NCBI GenBank assembly: GCA_026874595.1
Contig: CM049314.1
Coordinates: 12,208,729-12,272,728 of the forward strand
From: Sipunculus nudus
Taxonomy: Eukaryota; Annelida; Sipuncula; Golfingiida; Sipunculidae
DNA: 64,000 bases
Direction: 5' to 3'
Below the pieces are notes generated by a model. It searched no databases. It was not told where the DNA came from and saw only the letters and a program-made list of their open reading frames with translations. The translations under genes and the position numbers were made by a program. Below, in pieces: positions 37,901 to 50,174 of the stretch. Within the stretch, counting starts at the first letter, position 1. Each line of letters begins with the position of its first letter.

Positions 37901-40649
37901 AATAACCTTTAAAATGAGGTATTTCACAGTGTCATACGCAACCTGGTTTCATAGAACATTGCGAACAAATGTGAACCGAAGTATTAGATGTAGAAACTAT
38001 AAATCCCTACCTGGTATACAACATTGAATAGTTTCATGCATGTATTCACTGAAACATTTAATAAAGTTAAGTCTTTAATATTCGTTACAGTTACCTTAGA
38101 TATAATTGGAACTCGTCATTTTGAAATTAATAATCTTTACAAATCTATTTCAATATATCTTTATACGGTCCTAATTAAACTGATACACATATCGCCATCA
38201 AATACATATATCTTTGACATGTCATGTCTTGTTGTACATGAAGAGAAATTAAACTATTTATATTTTCCGCTTGGAATTTTCCTGATGTAGAAAGGATATT
38301 CACGGGTAACTGGATTATATATATATATAAAGAAAGTATATACAAACACTGATCTTCTAAGCATAAAGCAAGAAGTATAAAAAGTGAAGGTAAGTTAAAC
38401 TTTGTTTTATGGTATTCCTACCTGAAATCGCAGTACTTAAATATTTGAGATATAATGTTACATTCGCAATAATCTGTATAAAACAAAAAGCTATCAAAAT
38501 ATATCACAATGTAACACAAAACTCGTGAAGAGACTCGCGACCTACAGTCAGCTCAAAGGTGGAGCTCAGTGCAAGAAATCTGTTAACGAAATTGCACCTA
38601 ATTAGGTGGAACCAGATCTTCAGAGGGGAGAATGCTCGGGAAATACAATGGAGGTGTCACGTGACCTCTGTAGTCATGGTACCCATAGACTGATCTCCTC
38701 ATATCCAGCACCTGCAGCTTAAGCTGAGGCCGCTTAATTATGCGTGTATAAGAAAGGGATTACGGTAGCAACAAATGTATGTGTCAGGTCTGAGACCTTT
38801 AACAGCGAAATACGCTTGGCATAATCAATAAAATCTATATATTTTCCTGCCCTGTGATAATCCCGTAAGAACGCCCACAAAAGATACAAAAGAGTCGATA
38901 GGTCAAACCATTGTTTTCGCAAATTTAGGTTTTGTTCAAGGTTTTTTATATTTAACGCGCTAACGCCGATACAGGGGGGGGGGGTGGGGGACTAACAAGT
39001 AGGCTAATGTTTAATTAAGGTGACGCAGCCATGATAACTTGAAGACTTGCGTTTTCCCTCCGCCAAAGACAGAACGGTAAAACTCACGGTACAGGACACA
39101 ATGCCCGACTAACATCATACAATATCGTTCCTAAACTAGACTGATACCATGCCTCATTAAAAGGATCAGACGATTTATCCGTGATGATTTGGGCGGCACT
39201 GATAGTGTAGCAAACATATCCGAAATTTCATAATTGCCAGGCATGCTACAGCAGACTACTTGCTAATTTATATTTAAGCCAAATGTAACTTTGCGTGAGC
39301 ACGTCAATCTAGGATTGGAATCTAATTGAAATACTTATGACAAAAAATGGTGGACCGGTTGCCGAGGTAATATTTTTGACACTGTAGTAATGTCAGAGAA
39401 GGATACTCAACAACTCGGTTCACTACTACGTACATATATTACCGCTCGTTCCAGAGGGGTTTTACCTTATTTATTAAATAGGTCGTTAACCCTTACAACA
39501 ATGTTGCTGCAAAGGATTATACTTTCCATATTATAACGTGAATGTTATATGTAGTTAAAATATTCCACCAAGGCGCCCTTCTGTTGAGCACATGAAATCT
39601 CTTGAAGGCTGGATTCGATCTTGCTGTGTTGTCTTCGATCGGACCCTCCCAAGGCAAAGTTTATTTTTTGAAATTTCCTTTTCCCTTCTACTCAAACCAC
39701 AGTACATTTAATCCTCGGGTTTTAATGTTCCATGCTTAGTCTTTATTTGTACAAACACGTATAACTAGTAGTCGCCTGATTCTTAAGGAATGTGATTTTC
39801 GTTTTCATTTTGATCATTGGACTCTCCCTTTGACACTCTACACTTATTAGAGATTCGGCCTCAGAACGGGTCTAAGAATGAAAGTGCATTTCATAAATGA
39901 CGTTTTAAGTGTATGCTTGTGAATATATTGGGGCTGGTTCCATCCTTTTAATTTCCTTTTATGTTGTCGCTGTTATTTTGCAAATCAACATTACCCAAGC
40001 AAAGTTATTTTGTTAGTTTACTGACCTCATTTCAACAGTACATTAAAAAACGAGTTATCTTCTACGATTTATTTAAATTGCCATGGCAACTGTTGTGAAG
40101 TCACGAGAGTTCATGCCAAGATTAAACCAATTTATCCCTTAACTATCTAGTGGAAGAATGCCCCTTATGCCATCTTTCCTATTTTGGTTATTTTGAAAGA
40201 ATCAAGGTATTCAGATCCGATATTGAATTACTAATATTTAAAATACCATTTGACAATTACAGTATGTGAAGGACTACGAGGGTTAGACCGACAGAGACGT
40301 ACTGGTTAAGAGAACTCGGATTTAACAGGGATAATCTTATCAGTGCCGCGGTTTGATTGCTGGACCTTTGGTGGGCAGTGACGCGGGAAACAGTTTCCGA
40401 GCTAAGCTGAGCTGCACCGACACACAGCGCGTACTACACAGTGTGGTAGTCCCCATTGATTAGCTGGTAGATTGATCACTATCCTTCGGCGGGTCCCGAC
40501 AAACTAGCCTTAATACAGGGATACAACACCTCTCCAGTTCTGTTACAATCGCTATTGATTACAAGGGCGTTTCTCGGCGGCCACGCTGGGAGCACGGATA
40601 GTGATGTGGCATGTATGTTTTATAGTACATAGGGCTTGATAACACTTAC
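34913..40649. other. No gene recognised
   Basis: Contains the T-rich tract at 36074-36195, a stretch at 37395-37560 with CAACC followed by a T run that vaguely resembles the 22.7-kb element interior, a G tract at about 38974-38983, and a possible worn tRNA-like stretch at about 40300-40370 (GCGGTTTGATTGCTGG). None is strong. Confidence 0.4.
36074..36195. repeat. T-rich low-complexity tract
   Basis: About 120 bp of T runs broken by single A. It encodes a meaningless Phe/Tyr-rich frame. Confidence 0.95.
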
Positions 40650-40760
40650 TTTGTAACTGGAGTGATGGAATTCCTCCGGCAGCGTGGCGGCTACTGTCAG
40701 GTGAACAGCCAGGACGCTCCAACAAAGTGTCCCCAGCATATGTTGTCCTGAAGACGCCAT
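40650..40760 (-). CDS. Signal-peptide exon of the Ig-domain gene
   Basis: The ATG at 40760 has a favourable context (G at -3, G at +4) and encodes 37 residues. The protein starts MASSGQHMLGTL, continues with the hydrophobic core CWSVLAVHLTVAA and a likely cleavage site after AVAA-type TVAA, then TLPEEFHHSSYK. The exon ends in phase 0 at a consensus donor, AAA|GTAAGT (GT at 40649-40648). The next recognised minus-strand coding material that begins in phase 0 is the probable exon at 2347, which is why I join them. This exon could instead belong to another secreted protein whose later exons I missed. Confidence 0.7.
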
Positions 40761-40824
40761 GCCTTCCACGTCCCCTCGCCCAGCGCGACGTCTACAGCTC
40801 CGCCGCTCCCAGTAGAACTTCGAT
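40761..40824 (-). other. 5' UTR part of the signal-peptide exon, with upstream splice acceptor
   Basis: On the minus strand the exon begins after TCTAATTTTCTCACAG, which has a branch-point-like CTAAT, a pyrimidine run and a CAG (AG at 40826-40825). The 64-nt leader has no ATG before the start codon. The acceptor implies at least one further, untranslated exon at higher coordinates. I could not place it securely. Confidence 0.6.
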
Positions 40825-43800
40825 CTGTGAGAAAATTAGAATCACAAAAGATATGACGCCACTCCGTCCTTACAAGCTGCCCGGACTGGCCAAGTAGCAG
40901 CCTGGAGCAACTGGCGGGATATGCAGCAGACGACAACGTGCAGAAGACGACACTAGATAGCAGACGACAAGGTGGCATGTCGTCTGCTGCAGGCTGGAGC
41001 AAATTGACTGGTGACACTCATAAACAATGCACAAAAGCAATCAGGAAAGATCGACAAACTTCTGACACGAACGCAACCACCAAAAGAAGTGCACTAACCA
41101 CACTGTTATAGAGAAGATGAAGCAAGGAAGACAAAACATTCATTTTACTTTCTTGATTAGAAGACAGGTGGTAATTACAAAGAGTAAATGGGGAATCCAT
41201 TAAACAGTAAGAGAGAGGATTACACAAGGCGAGATAGGATAACGTACAATTACAAATGTTTTATAAAATAATGGCTAGATCCTTGACGTCAGCGCATCCA
41301 TAATAAACTCCGATGGTACCGCCCTGCCGCGGCTCAACACTGTTAAATTAAATAAAAAGTATGCTAACCGGACCTAAGATCGACATCCCGTTATTTATTT
41401 ATTACATTTAAATGAAAGAATGTTGACGTAATTATCCTACACAAGATTCTCAATATATCAGAAAACTTGATATCTGCGTATGATAATAAAAGATTTTTAG
41501 TAGACCAAGTATATTCTTACTACTAATTGCGACGTAAGTTCTTTATAAGGTAATTTGTACCATTTCCTAATTGGTGGATTGCCGTTGTATATTGTTTGAT
41601 TTCACTTATTGTTATCATTGGTCCTGTGATAGCATTGTCTATTTTCTTTATCCCAATCCTAAGATTTACATTGTCTTTGATGCATGTCACTCTAATGTAC
41701 TTATTATATGACTATGGACCTGAAGGAAACGAATCAAATACTTCCAACCAAGTGAAAACCATAACCTGGTAACCTGGAGATCTGATCAGGTACAGCAAGA
41801 CCTAGACCTCTTGATCTGTCTCAGAGTTAAGCAAAGATAAAGTTAAAAGTCAGACGGTATCATAATACCATATTATCCATCCTTCCGTTACCTCTCGGTA
41901 CTTTAAAGATTAAATAAACTGAAATCATAGAATATGGTCCTTACCTTTATGAAATTAAACGCTCCGAATCATGCTGTACAATTTTGACTGTTTAATCACC
42001 AATATTTCTTTAAAGTCTCTGTTTGTTCTATGATTTTTTCTAATAAAGTATTCTTACATCAGATTAATCAGCAAAGCCGGTGTTATTAAACAGTGAGGAG
42101 GACCTTAGTTCCTGATATTTTAAGTTCATTACGTGCTCCCATGGGTCTAATCGTTCATCAGAAAGCTAGACATCACATTCTATTCAACGGCAGGAAAGGA
42201 CAGTCTTGCCAAGTGAAAGCCTATATTTGATTGGGATACCCATCATTCATTAACGGCGACGTGTAATAAAGGCAACTTAATCCATATCCATATCCCTATT
42301 CCTATCTTACACAGAAGTGAATGCTAGCCGAAGCGTGAGATTGTAAAATTAGCTTCCTGGGATTAAATGAGTACCTGGCCAATGAACAAAGCTCCTGAAT
42401 AGAACCGAGACTCGGCGGTGCATTGAAATCTCCCAACTAGAAAATGTCCCGCGGCAATAATTCGGATTGGATTTCTCCTTCCATAGATCTTATAATTGAG
42501 GAAAAAACCCTCCCAGAGAGGGGAACTGAATTCCTCCCGCCCCTGTGCTTCATGTAGTCCTGCCTCGCAGAAAGATGTATTTAAGACTTGGAAACCTGTC
42601 TTACTAAAATTGTATATTCCTTAATAGTATTAGGATTTAACTGTATCAATTAGTAATAATGGTAGTCCGTGTTGTCTATAAAATGTATGTTGTTAACAGG
42701 AATATATTTTAGGTTAAATTCCGAAAATTCCTTTATGACAAGAGTTTGTCTCTTGGAGGATTTATGTATCAATATATCTATTGAAGGTCATATTTTTTGA
42801 CCTCACAAAGTCCTAACGTAAATTAAATATCGCGTTAAATAATGGTAATTAGGGATTATGAATTGAAACGTGCTATTCGACCCATCTTTTAGGTAGAACA
42901 TGAAAATCACTTTTCACATGATCATTGCTGAGGCAAAAGGGTTCCGTGTGAAGTAAAATGTAACATTTTGATCCCTTGTACCATTGTGATAATTTTTTTT
43001 TATAATGTAAAGTTGAGATGCTGACAAACAATGGATCAAAAGATCAGTGGTCTCACAACAGTGTGTTCGGAACATAATTAAAACAGATGTGTTTAACATG
43101 CCGGAAATATTCTGTATGCGCAAAAATATGTGTTCTTGGACACAAAACACCCTGGAATGGGCATAAACTTTAAAGAAATTATGGTACTTGGTCGGGTAAG
43201 GCTAGATGGAGAAATTCAGAAGTGAATAATAACGAACGACTGGTTTAATGAATCTCAAACGTAAGCTGAACCCTGAAGCAAGAGATTAAGCATCCTACTC
43301 ATCCACATTGTATTTTTTATATCAGCCCATGCTGGCCCGCAGAAATAAAAACGCAAAATACATTTGATTTATCTGACGAAAAGATTTTTAGCTACCATCG
43401 CTGTAATTATGCGATTCATCTGTCAAAAGATACAGTTTGTGTCAATTAATTAGTAGTAAGAAGCTCTGTCGGTGTATTTTAGTGATAAAAATTTCAAATG
43501 TAAGAGGAGGAGTGATGCAAACTTCACTGGAACCGGAGATTATCATCTAATGCTGAAAGACCAGAAAGAAATTAAACAACCCAGGACCCGCAGGTGGGTG
43601 TTGAAAGTGTCCTGTGATTGTAATTGCTTTTTATTTTAACTGATTTTCTGTATAAAAGGTACCCATGAGTTTTAAATGTAGGGCTGTAACCTGTAGTCGG
43701 CGTAACTGAAGTTAAGTTGACTTTAATCTAGGAACACTTCTCTATTTGTAGTTGCGGGTACGTTATTATTAATGAAACTAATGGTAAGATATACAGAAGC

Positions 43801-44250
43801 TCAAGGTGCGGTCAGTGTCCATACACACAAACACACACAAACACATATATATAGAGAGAGATAGAGAGAGTATGTGTGTGTTTGTTTAAGGTTAACAGCT
43901 AGCCAAATACACAATTGTCAATGATAATGAAGCTTATCCTTGATAAAGATTGCCGTCAATGCAGGTTTAAAGCCATAGTGCCATGGTGATATCAATATCG
44001 CTGAAGAAGTTATGATCTTCATAAACTACGCCTTTAAACTGAGTCGGAGTATTTGTGCCAGATGCAGTATATGATTTAAATCGAAGCATAAACGAACTCA
44101 TACTTACTTTTTGCTGATGCAACAAATGTAACATGTATCTTAAGGACGTCAGTTAGTAAAGGCAAGTGTGCCATTAAAGCACGTGTTTTATTAGGAGCAA
44201 AAATTTACAGAATAAAATCCGACACAGCCGGTACTGCGTAACGAGGGCTA
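40825..44250. other. No gene recognised; upstream intron or flank
   Basis: Apart from the short inverted repeat at 40923-40990, a minus-strand frame at 41018-41227 with hydrophobic character shows no splice support. There is a short AC/AG repeat patch at 43825-43880. The rest is plain AT-rich sequence. Confidence 0.4.
40923..40990. repeat. 12-bp perfect inverted repeat
   Basis: GCAGCAGACGAC at 40923-40934 is inverted exactly as GTCGTCTGCTGC at 40979-40990. A further GCAGACGAC lies between the arms, near 40960. It sits about 100 bp upstream of the acceptor of the signal-peptide exon. Confidence 0.75.
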
Positions 44251-44324
44251 TTTGGAACGGCAAGAAAGTCGTAAACTGGCTCGTTTGCCGTAAATCATTA
44301 CCCGTTTACGACCTTGCCTCCAAA
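44251..44324. ncRNA. Hairpin of pre-miRNA size, function unknown
   Basis: The left arm TTTGGA..GGCAAG..GTCGTAAAC (44251-44276) pairs with the right arm GTTTACGAC CTTGCC TCCAAA (44304-44324), giving about 21 base pairs with two small bulges (AC and AAA on the left arm) and a 27-nt loop. Total length is 74 nt. It could be a miRNA precursor, a cis-acting fold or the remnant of a foldback element. Orientation is undetermined. Confidence 0.35.
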
Positions 44325-45079
44325 GCTTCCTTAACTAAGCCATTTAGTTTATATGAACAGTTTGATCCCCAGAATATCTCACCAATCCTGTTTTCCAGCT
44401 TCAGTTTGGGCTTGAAGTCGGTTTTTAGAAATAAATGAGGATCATTTGTTGGATTAAATGCTCGATGTGTTCAGATATGTGGAGGCTGAAATATATGGGG
44501 CTTGATATAAGAGAGACCTCTTAAGGGTTTAGGCGTCGCTACGGCCAGTCTAAGAAACAAGACTGCTTTTATATTCACTCTCTCATCTTAACCCATCTTT
44601 TATATACAACTATCTCTGATTATGATCTAATAGATTGTTCAGCCTGTGCTTGTCTTATATGCACGTCAGATTACCGCGTCCTCAATGTGTCCATTAAAGA
44701 GTATAAAAGTGGAACTATTATATAGCTGATTCATCATCAAATGAAGGATCTAGTTATACCCTTAAAGTATTCTCATTCTTTTTCTCAATTTATAAATATT
44801 TACATGCATATTAAAAGGAATAATTTAAAAACTATTATATGTGTTTCAGGAGAATTGTGAATTAATAAAATAGCTCTGAAGTGGTTTAACGACATAATGC
44901 TCACCCCTATGTTCCAATGAAATCCGTTATCACCAACTCTTTTACCTATAAAATTATAATTCTGACTCTTACATCATGTTTTAAGCTCATGGAATGGGCA
45001 CCGTTTTCAGATATTTTGGTAGAGGTAACCGCCACCATTTTTAATGTGTGCTTAACTAAGTATGTATATCTGCAGATAT

Positions 45080-45360
45080 GGATTTAGTTTTCGGACTAAG
45101 TGACAGGGGTTTACTTGTGATAATCCAGGCTTCACCCAAACTCGGGGTACCACTCCTGCAGGTCTTAGGCGAAAGGCGCACTCGCATATGAGTGAAACAT
45201 GATTGTTGGGCAAAGTCTCCCCATTAAGCTTGAAGAGTGTTCACCCTGGGTAGAGGCCGAATCTCAAGGCCCCTCGGTCTTAGTTTTGAACTCCCGATCT
45301 CCCGGCTTTGGGCCCTGTGCGCTTTGCCCCAAGACTGCAGAAACCGGTGATGGACACCTA
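45080..45360 (-). mobile_element. SINE family 1, minus-strand copy
   Basis: On the minus strand it reads CCATCACCGGTTTCTGCAGT, GCGCACAGGGCCCAAAGCCG, GTTTCACTCATATGCGAGTG and ends with a CTTAGTCCGAAAAC tail, matching the 34.5-kb copy in order. The head holds a worn A box (GGGGCAAAGCGC) and B box (GGGAGTTCAAAAC). Confidence 0.6.
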
Positions 45361-45794
45361 AAGAATGATTGACAGTCATGATAATGATGTGAGCTACGGC
45401 TGACGGTTGACAGTCACGTCAATGTGGCCGGGTTTTTTGCGAGACCGGATTCATATCATAGATAAAAGAAATGCCATATCTGAGATAAATAGATAGACTT
45501 CATTGAACCAAATCATGGGCGTGGAGGAGAAAAAAAAAAACTTATCCACACTTAGTTATCGGAATATCTCAGTAGTCATTAATAAACAACAAAGGAATAT
45601 ATTGAGGGTGACACGTCAAGCAAGAGAAAGTTTGTTAAACTTCCGGGAGTGATCCGGATCAGAATGTCGATACATTATTGTCCATTTGTACATCTTTCTT
45701 GCAGTTTTTAAGGAAGAAAGATCCATTGGCACAGACAATATAAACTTTATTTATTTTGCATGGATTGTTCAAATAGATGGTATAACTAATCAAG

Positions 45795-45945
45795 GCCTTC
45801 TCCATGGGTCAGGTGGTGGCGTTCGGAGAATAACACCGGCCTTGGACTGGCCAGTAGAACCCTCTCTCATAGGAACACCGGTGATCGAACCCGGCTTGCC
45901 AGCTGAGAGGGCCGGGCGTTTAACCACTCGACTGTCCGGGCTCCT
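45795..45945 (-). mobile_element. SINE with a Ser/Leu-tRNA-like head
   Basis: On the minus strand GACAGTCGAGTGGTTAAACG (A box, about 45933-45916) is followed by GGTTCGATCACC (B box, 45891-45880), as in class II tRNAs such as tRNA-Ser and tRNA-Leu. No closed acceptor stem is evident, and the sequence runs on past the B box as a GC-rich body, so it is a tRNA-derived SINE rather than a tRNA gene. The open plus-strand frame across it (45686-46213) is incidental. Confidence 0.6.
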
Positions 45946-47088
45946 TGACGGAAACTTGCAGAAACTGTATACAGGAAGTATGCGTTATATTTTTTTTTTG
46001 CTGACATATGTGTGGTTCATTAATCAAAGTTTTTTCCGTCTTGGCTTTCTGCTTTATGAACAGCCTGATCCATGTTGCGCCCTCCTATTTTTACTCGGTA
46101 GGTACGTGACAGGGGTGTCTAAGAAGAAACACCGAAAGCAAAATTTCATTCCCAGCATGACAAACGCTGTATTCCTTTGTCTCGTAGCCGGGGGACCGGA
46201 ATCTGAATTGTGATTTCCCCTCAGACCCTGGATATTGTTGTATAATTGACAGTGTCACCATGGTGTCACGCACACAAGACACTGTAGTCTGGCTGTGCGA
46301 CAGAGACTGTATAATTTTGTCCTAATATCCCTCTCAGGGAATACTGGTGAAGATTGTTGAATACTGCTTAATTCTTCTTTCTGTCAATTGAAGCCGTCAA
46401 TCTAGTATATACTCAGTAAAGATGTTTCTATTGGGAAAATGTCTTATTCTCGCCCTACATGTAAGCTGAAAGATCATCACGGAAAGACATGAGGCACTAT
46501 GCAAAACGTTGCGACGTTATGTAAGTAGTTTGCTTTGTGTATAAGACAATATACCTGGTTAATATCTTACAATACATTTGGAGAACAAAGTTTCCGTTAA
46601 ATGTACATGAAATTTATTGATTTTGAATTACATATTTGTCCTTGTACATCCAGTTCACATATCAAACCTTTGCTATAGCATATTTCTTATACATGTTATG
46701 TTCTAACGCGAAGCTTAAAGTGAAAACTGAACACTCAATGATGTCTACCTCTTGACTGTGTGAGCGTTGTTTAAAAATGCACGAGTCTCTGTCTGATGTA
46801 TAAGGGTTCCTATTAATTATGCATTTCTCCATTAAACAATTAGTCGGCGTCAAAACGAGTTTTCTAATATGATATTTTCCTTTCGGTATTGACTGAAAGG
46901 TTTGGGAAATGAATTAGACAAGAATTTTAGTGGCGAGTTATAATGAAAGACGAATTTATTCCCTAAAAGGTAATTTTACCATTTCATGTCATGCATTATG
47001 AAATAATAATAATAATAATAATAATAATTATAATAATAATAATAATAATAATGTAATAATACTATGTGATAATAAAGTTATGTTGATC

Positions 47089-47125
<37 letters not shown>

Positions 47126-50100
47126 TAAATATAACAGCAACAAAAATGATAAAAATAATAACAACAAGGATAATAATAATCGTCATCAGTCATCACCATT
47201 ACACCTATTACAATCTATTATCATTATTATTTTTACAAGTAATACAAGTACGTCTTTATTCTTCTATTAACAATATTTATTACAGATTTAACCTGCAAAC
47301 ATTCGAACATGCTACATAACAGTATGGTATGAGGACAGGTACCCGTACTTACGTGGGTGTATTTTGCTGTAAGTAAATATGGCCGGCCTGTCATGATACA
47401 TGCTCTGGCTGGATCGTGATATATACCGCATGTTAAGCCGGTCCAGATAACGGTCATGACAATAAAAGGTAGTATAGGGCAAGCTATAACCATCCTTACG
47501 GAAAGCAATCATGTTTTTATTTCATGCAGGCCTCGTAAGGGGAACACTGTATTGAATCATAAAGCCGCTAGACACTTGTACCCAATTTAGTCACTCGAAT
47601 AAAAGCTTGAGGTTTCTCTTATAAAGAAGGATGAAAAGAAAGGTTTCAGGGAATCAGGATTTTAATGGACATTTCGTGAGTAAATAACTGATACCTGGTG
47701 CTTAAATCTGTAATTTGTGTTTAGGGTTCTGCTTTTCTAACCAATCAAAAATATAAAAATTTAAAATCAAATCTTACGTCCTGAAATTTCTGTTTCAAAG
47801 CCAATCTTCGTTTGAGATAGACATGTGTTGAATTACATTTCTTTTTGTTTGAACGGAAGGTGTTCTATACCTGAAACCCTGATAAGACTACAAAATAGAA
47901 TAAAGAAATCAAGATAGATTGATTTAAGGATATAACCAGGGTTGGTGGCAGAAACATGCATGCACGATGTTTTATATTAAACTAGATTAAAATATGGTTA
48001 TTTTGGGAAATTAATGAAGTGAAGATTTCTCTGTTTCTGTGGCAACTAAGAAGTTAATTATATTTAATTAAGAGTCGAAATCAAATTTTAATAAGTTTAG
48101 TCTGAGGCAAACTAAGTATGTGATTATTACTTATAAGACAACCAAGGCATTTAAGTCCAAACATACTTTGGGAATAATCATCGAAGTCTGTTCGAATGGG
48201 CAGAGAGCGGCTGGAACAGATACGTAGATGGTCAAGTCAGATTTTACGCTTCTTGAGTTCGGCTCCGGTATCACACATCAACGTTCAATATGCAGCCGTG
48301 TAAAGTGGACACCGGTGCTCCTTGAGACGATATCTTGTGTTTAAATCCCCTCAGATGGAACTTAACTTGCTGGGCATAGATAAGTGAACAGACAGGTCCA
48401 ATACCCTCTGACCTATTTGTCTGTAAGCTGCCTGTAATTGGTTCTAATATCGGTATTAGACGCTACTGGCGTTTAGTTTTATATCAGTTACCGTCAACTA
48501 ATATTGCTCGACCTATATACTGGTTCAAGTATCTTTATTTTTATTACCATCTCTTTGCAAGCTAAGATTGGCAAATAAAGTTGTCCGGTAGGACGAAGGG
48601 GAGAAGTCATTTGGACAACTTTCGGCCAAGCGAAGATACGGCAGGCTTTAGTTGGAATAAGTTCCAATTTACTTAATCAAGAAATGTCGAGTCGTTTATA
48701 AAAGGTAGACGGTTGCTGAAACCTGTAGACTTTAGGAATGTCTCCGCAATTATTTCCCAAGTGACCAGTAAAGGACGCTGGTCTCCGCAGACACATAAGT
48801 GGTCGTCTGGATTAAGTTTAGGCCTCGATAATAAGCGAATTATAGTCCCCTCCCCCGATAAAACAGGAAACTAAAAGTGATTTCAATAAAGGAGGAAGTT
48901 TCTCCTTGTTCACGTTATTGTGTATGATGACCTACCATGATAACTAAAAAGAGTCACATTTTAATTTTAATATATCTGTGATATTTGATTTAATTTTATT
49001 ATAACCAATAACAGCAGTAATATTGTTAATCAATAGCTAGTTTTACTGAATGTAATATGTGCATGACAAATTACTAATCCTTAAACCAGAGCTCTTCCTT
49101 TTTTGTAAAAAAAACTGCTGACGACCAACACATACATCAAAGTTTAACTTCTTTGAAACATTGGTCTGAACGTCTCTTTGTTACCATGAAGAGAATCAAC
49201 AGTAACAGGTATGTGACAATTTTCGTTTAATCTTAAAAACACGAAACCTCTAAAATTACTTGCAGAATGAAATGATAATATGATCGAGTCATTAATTGAA
49301 GCAGCATTGCTTCCGTTTTTCATCGGGAACTATGTGAGACCCTTCATTTAATTAGCATTTTCCTCTAAGAAGAACTCAAAGATCGCCGTGATAGACGATG
49401 CGCTCTGAGATAGATCCTGCCTTCTTTCATCCAGGATGATCGATAATGAACACAATCCCCGTCTCTGATCGACAGGACCCATGCTCACCCATCTCGTCAT
49501 TTTTCTGAAAGATCTACATCTCCCTAATCCCCACTTTGCACCGGCAGGATCCAGGCAGAATTAATCTCTATTGAAGTCCGCTTACGTGATGCTTCTTGTT
49601 AGGGAAACAATCAATCAGACAAATATATACAACTTTTTTTACGTTTCTTATAATTGCTACTTGGTTCCGCTATTTTTCTTATCTTACTAGCGTACTGATA
49701 TTGTGCAGGGTACCTTGGAATATTCATTTATCCCTAATTACATTTCTGTAGAAACAGTCGAGCTTATACTTATTATTAATATACATATACTTTGTATTAT
49801 TTTGTTTTATTACCATTATATAGTACTTAATGTGTGTTGAAAAAATGATGTGTCTGTTTTCATCAGAGATTATCCGGATCAAACCTCTCGAGAGCCGTCA
49901 GGGAAATGGTGAAAAAATCTTGATTATGCTGGGAAAGTCTAAGAAAAAACAGAGTAATACATCATGGACCCCTGGTGTTCCAATGAACAAAAATACAGTT
50001 ATAAAGTAGGTTAAGAACATACAGCTTGGAGTATTGTGTTGTAATAATCAGTGTGCTGGGCCCATTTAAGGATATGGGTTCCCATTTTGACAACTCCCGC

Positions 50101-50174
50101 GATATTTACTGGCAATAGACCTAACCACAAGGTTTGACCCTCGCCACCTAGGAGTAATTGAATACTAGTCGTTG
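45946..50174. other. No gene recognised; AAT repeats
   Basis: The only distinct structure is the AAT repeat field at about 47001-47185. A weak B-box-like GAGTTCGGCTCC occurs near 48257. Confidence 0.45.
47001..47185. repeat. Interrupted (AAT)n microsatellite field
   Basis: Two near-perfect AAT blocks (about 47001-47052 and 47089-47121) with a degenerate AAT/ACA-rich continuation. Confidence 0.9.

Larger units (their letters stand above)
2348..40649 (-). other. Inferred very long intron of the Ig-domain gene
   Basis: If the signal-peptide exon and the Ig exons belong to one gene, about 38 kb of intron lies between them. The bounding donor at 40649-40648 is strong (AAA|GTAAGT). The acceptor at 2348 is weak. 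Further small exons may be hidden inside. The phases at both ends already match, so none is required. The repeats and decayed reading frames listed between these coordinates lie inside this intron. Confidence 0.4.

Noticed and set aside
43825-43890. Hairpin between ACAAACACACAC and GTGTGTGTTTGTTT
   Set aside because: Both arms are simple repeats, so the pairing follows from composition.
10871-45945. True tRNA genes at the A/B-box positions
   Set aside because: None shows a closed acceptor stem with a proper anticodon arm that I could fold, and each continues into a repeat body, so they are SINE heads.
45686-46213. 175-codon open plus-strand frame
   Set aside because: It runs antisense through a tRNA-derived SINE and ends in a segment without domain character, so the openness comes from the GC-rich repeat.
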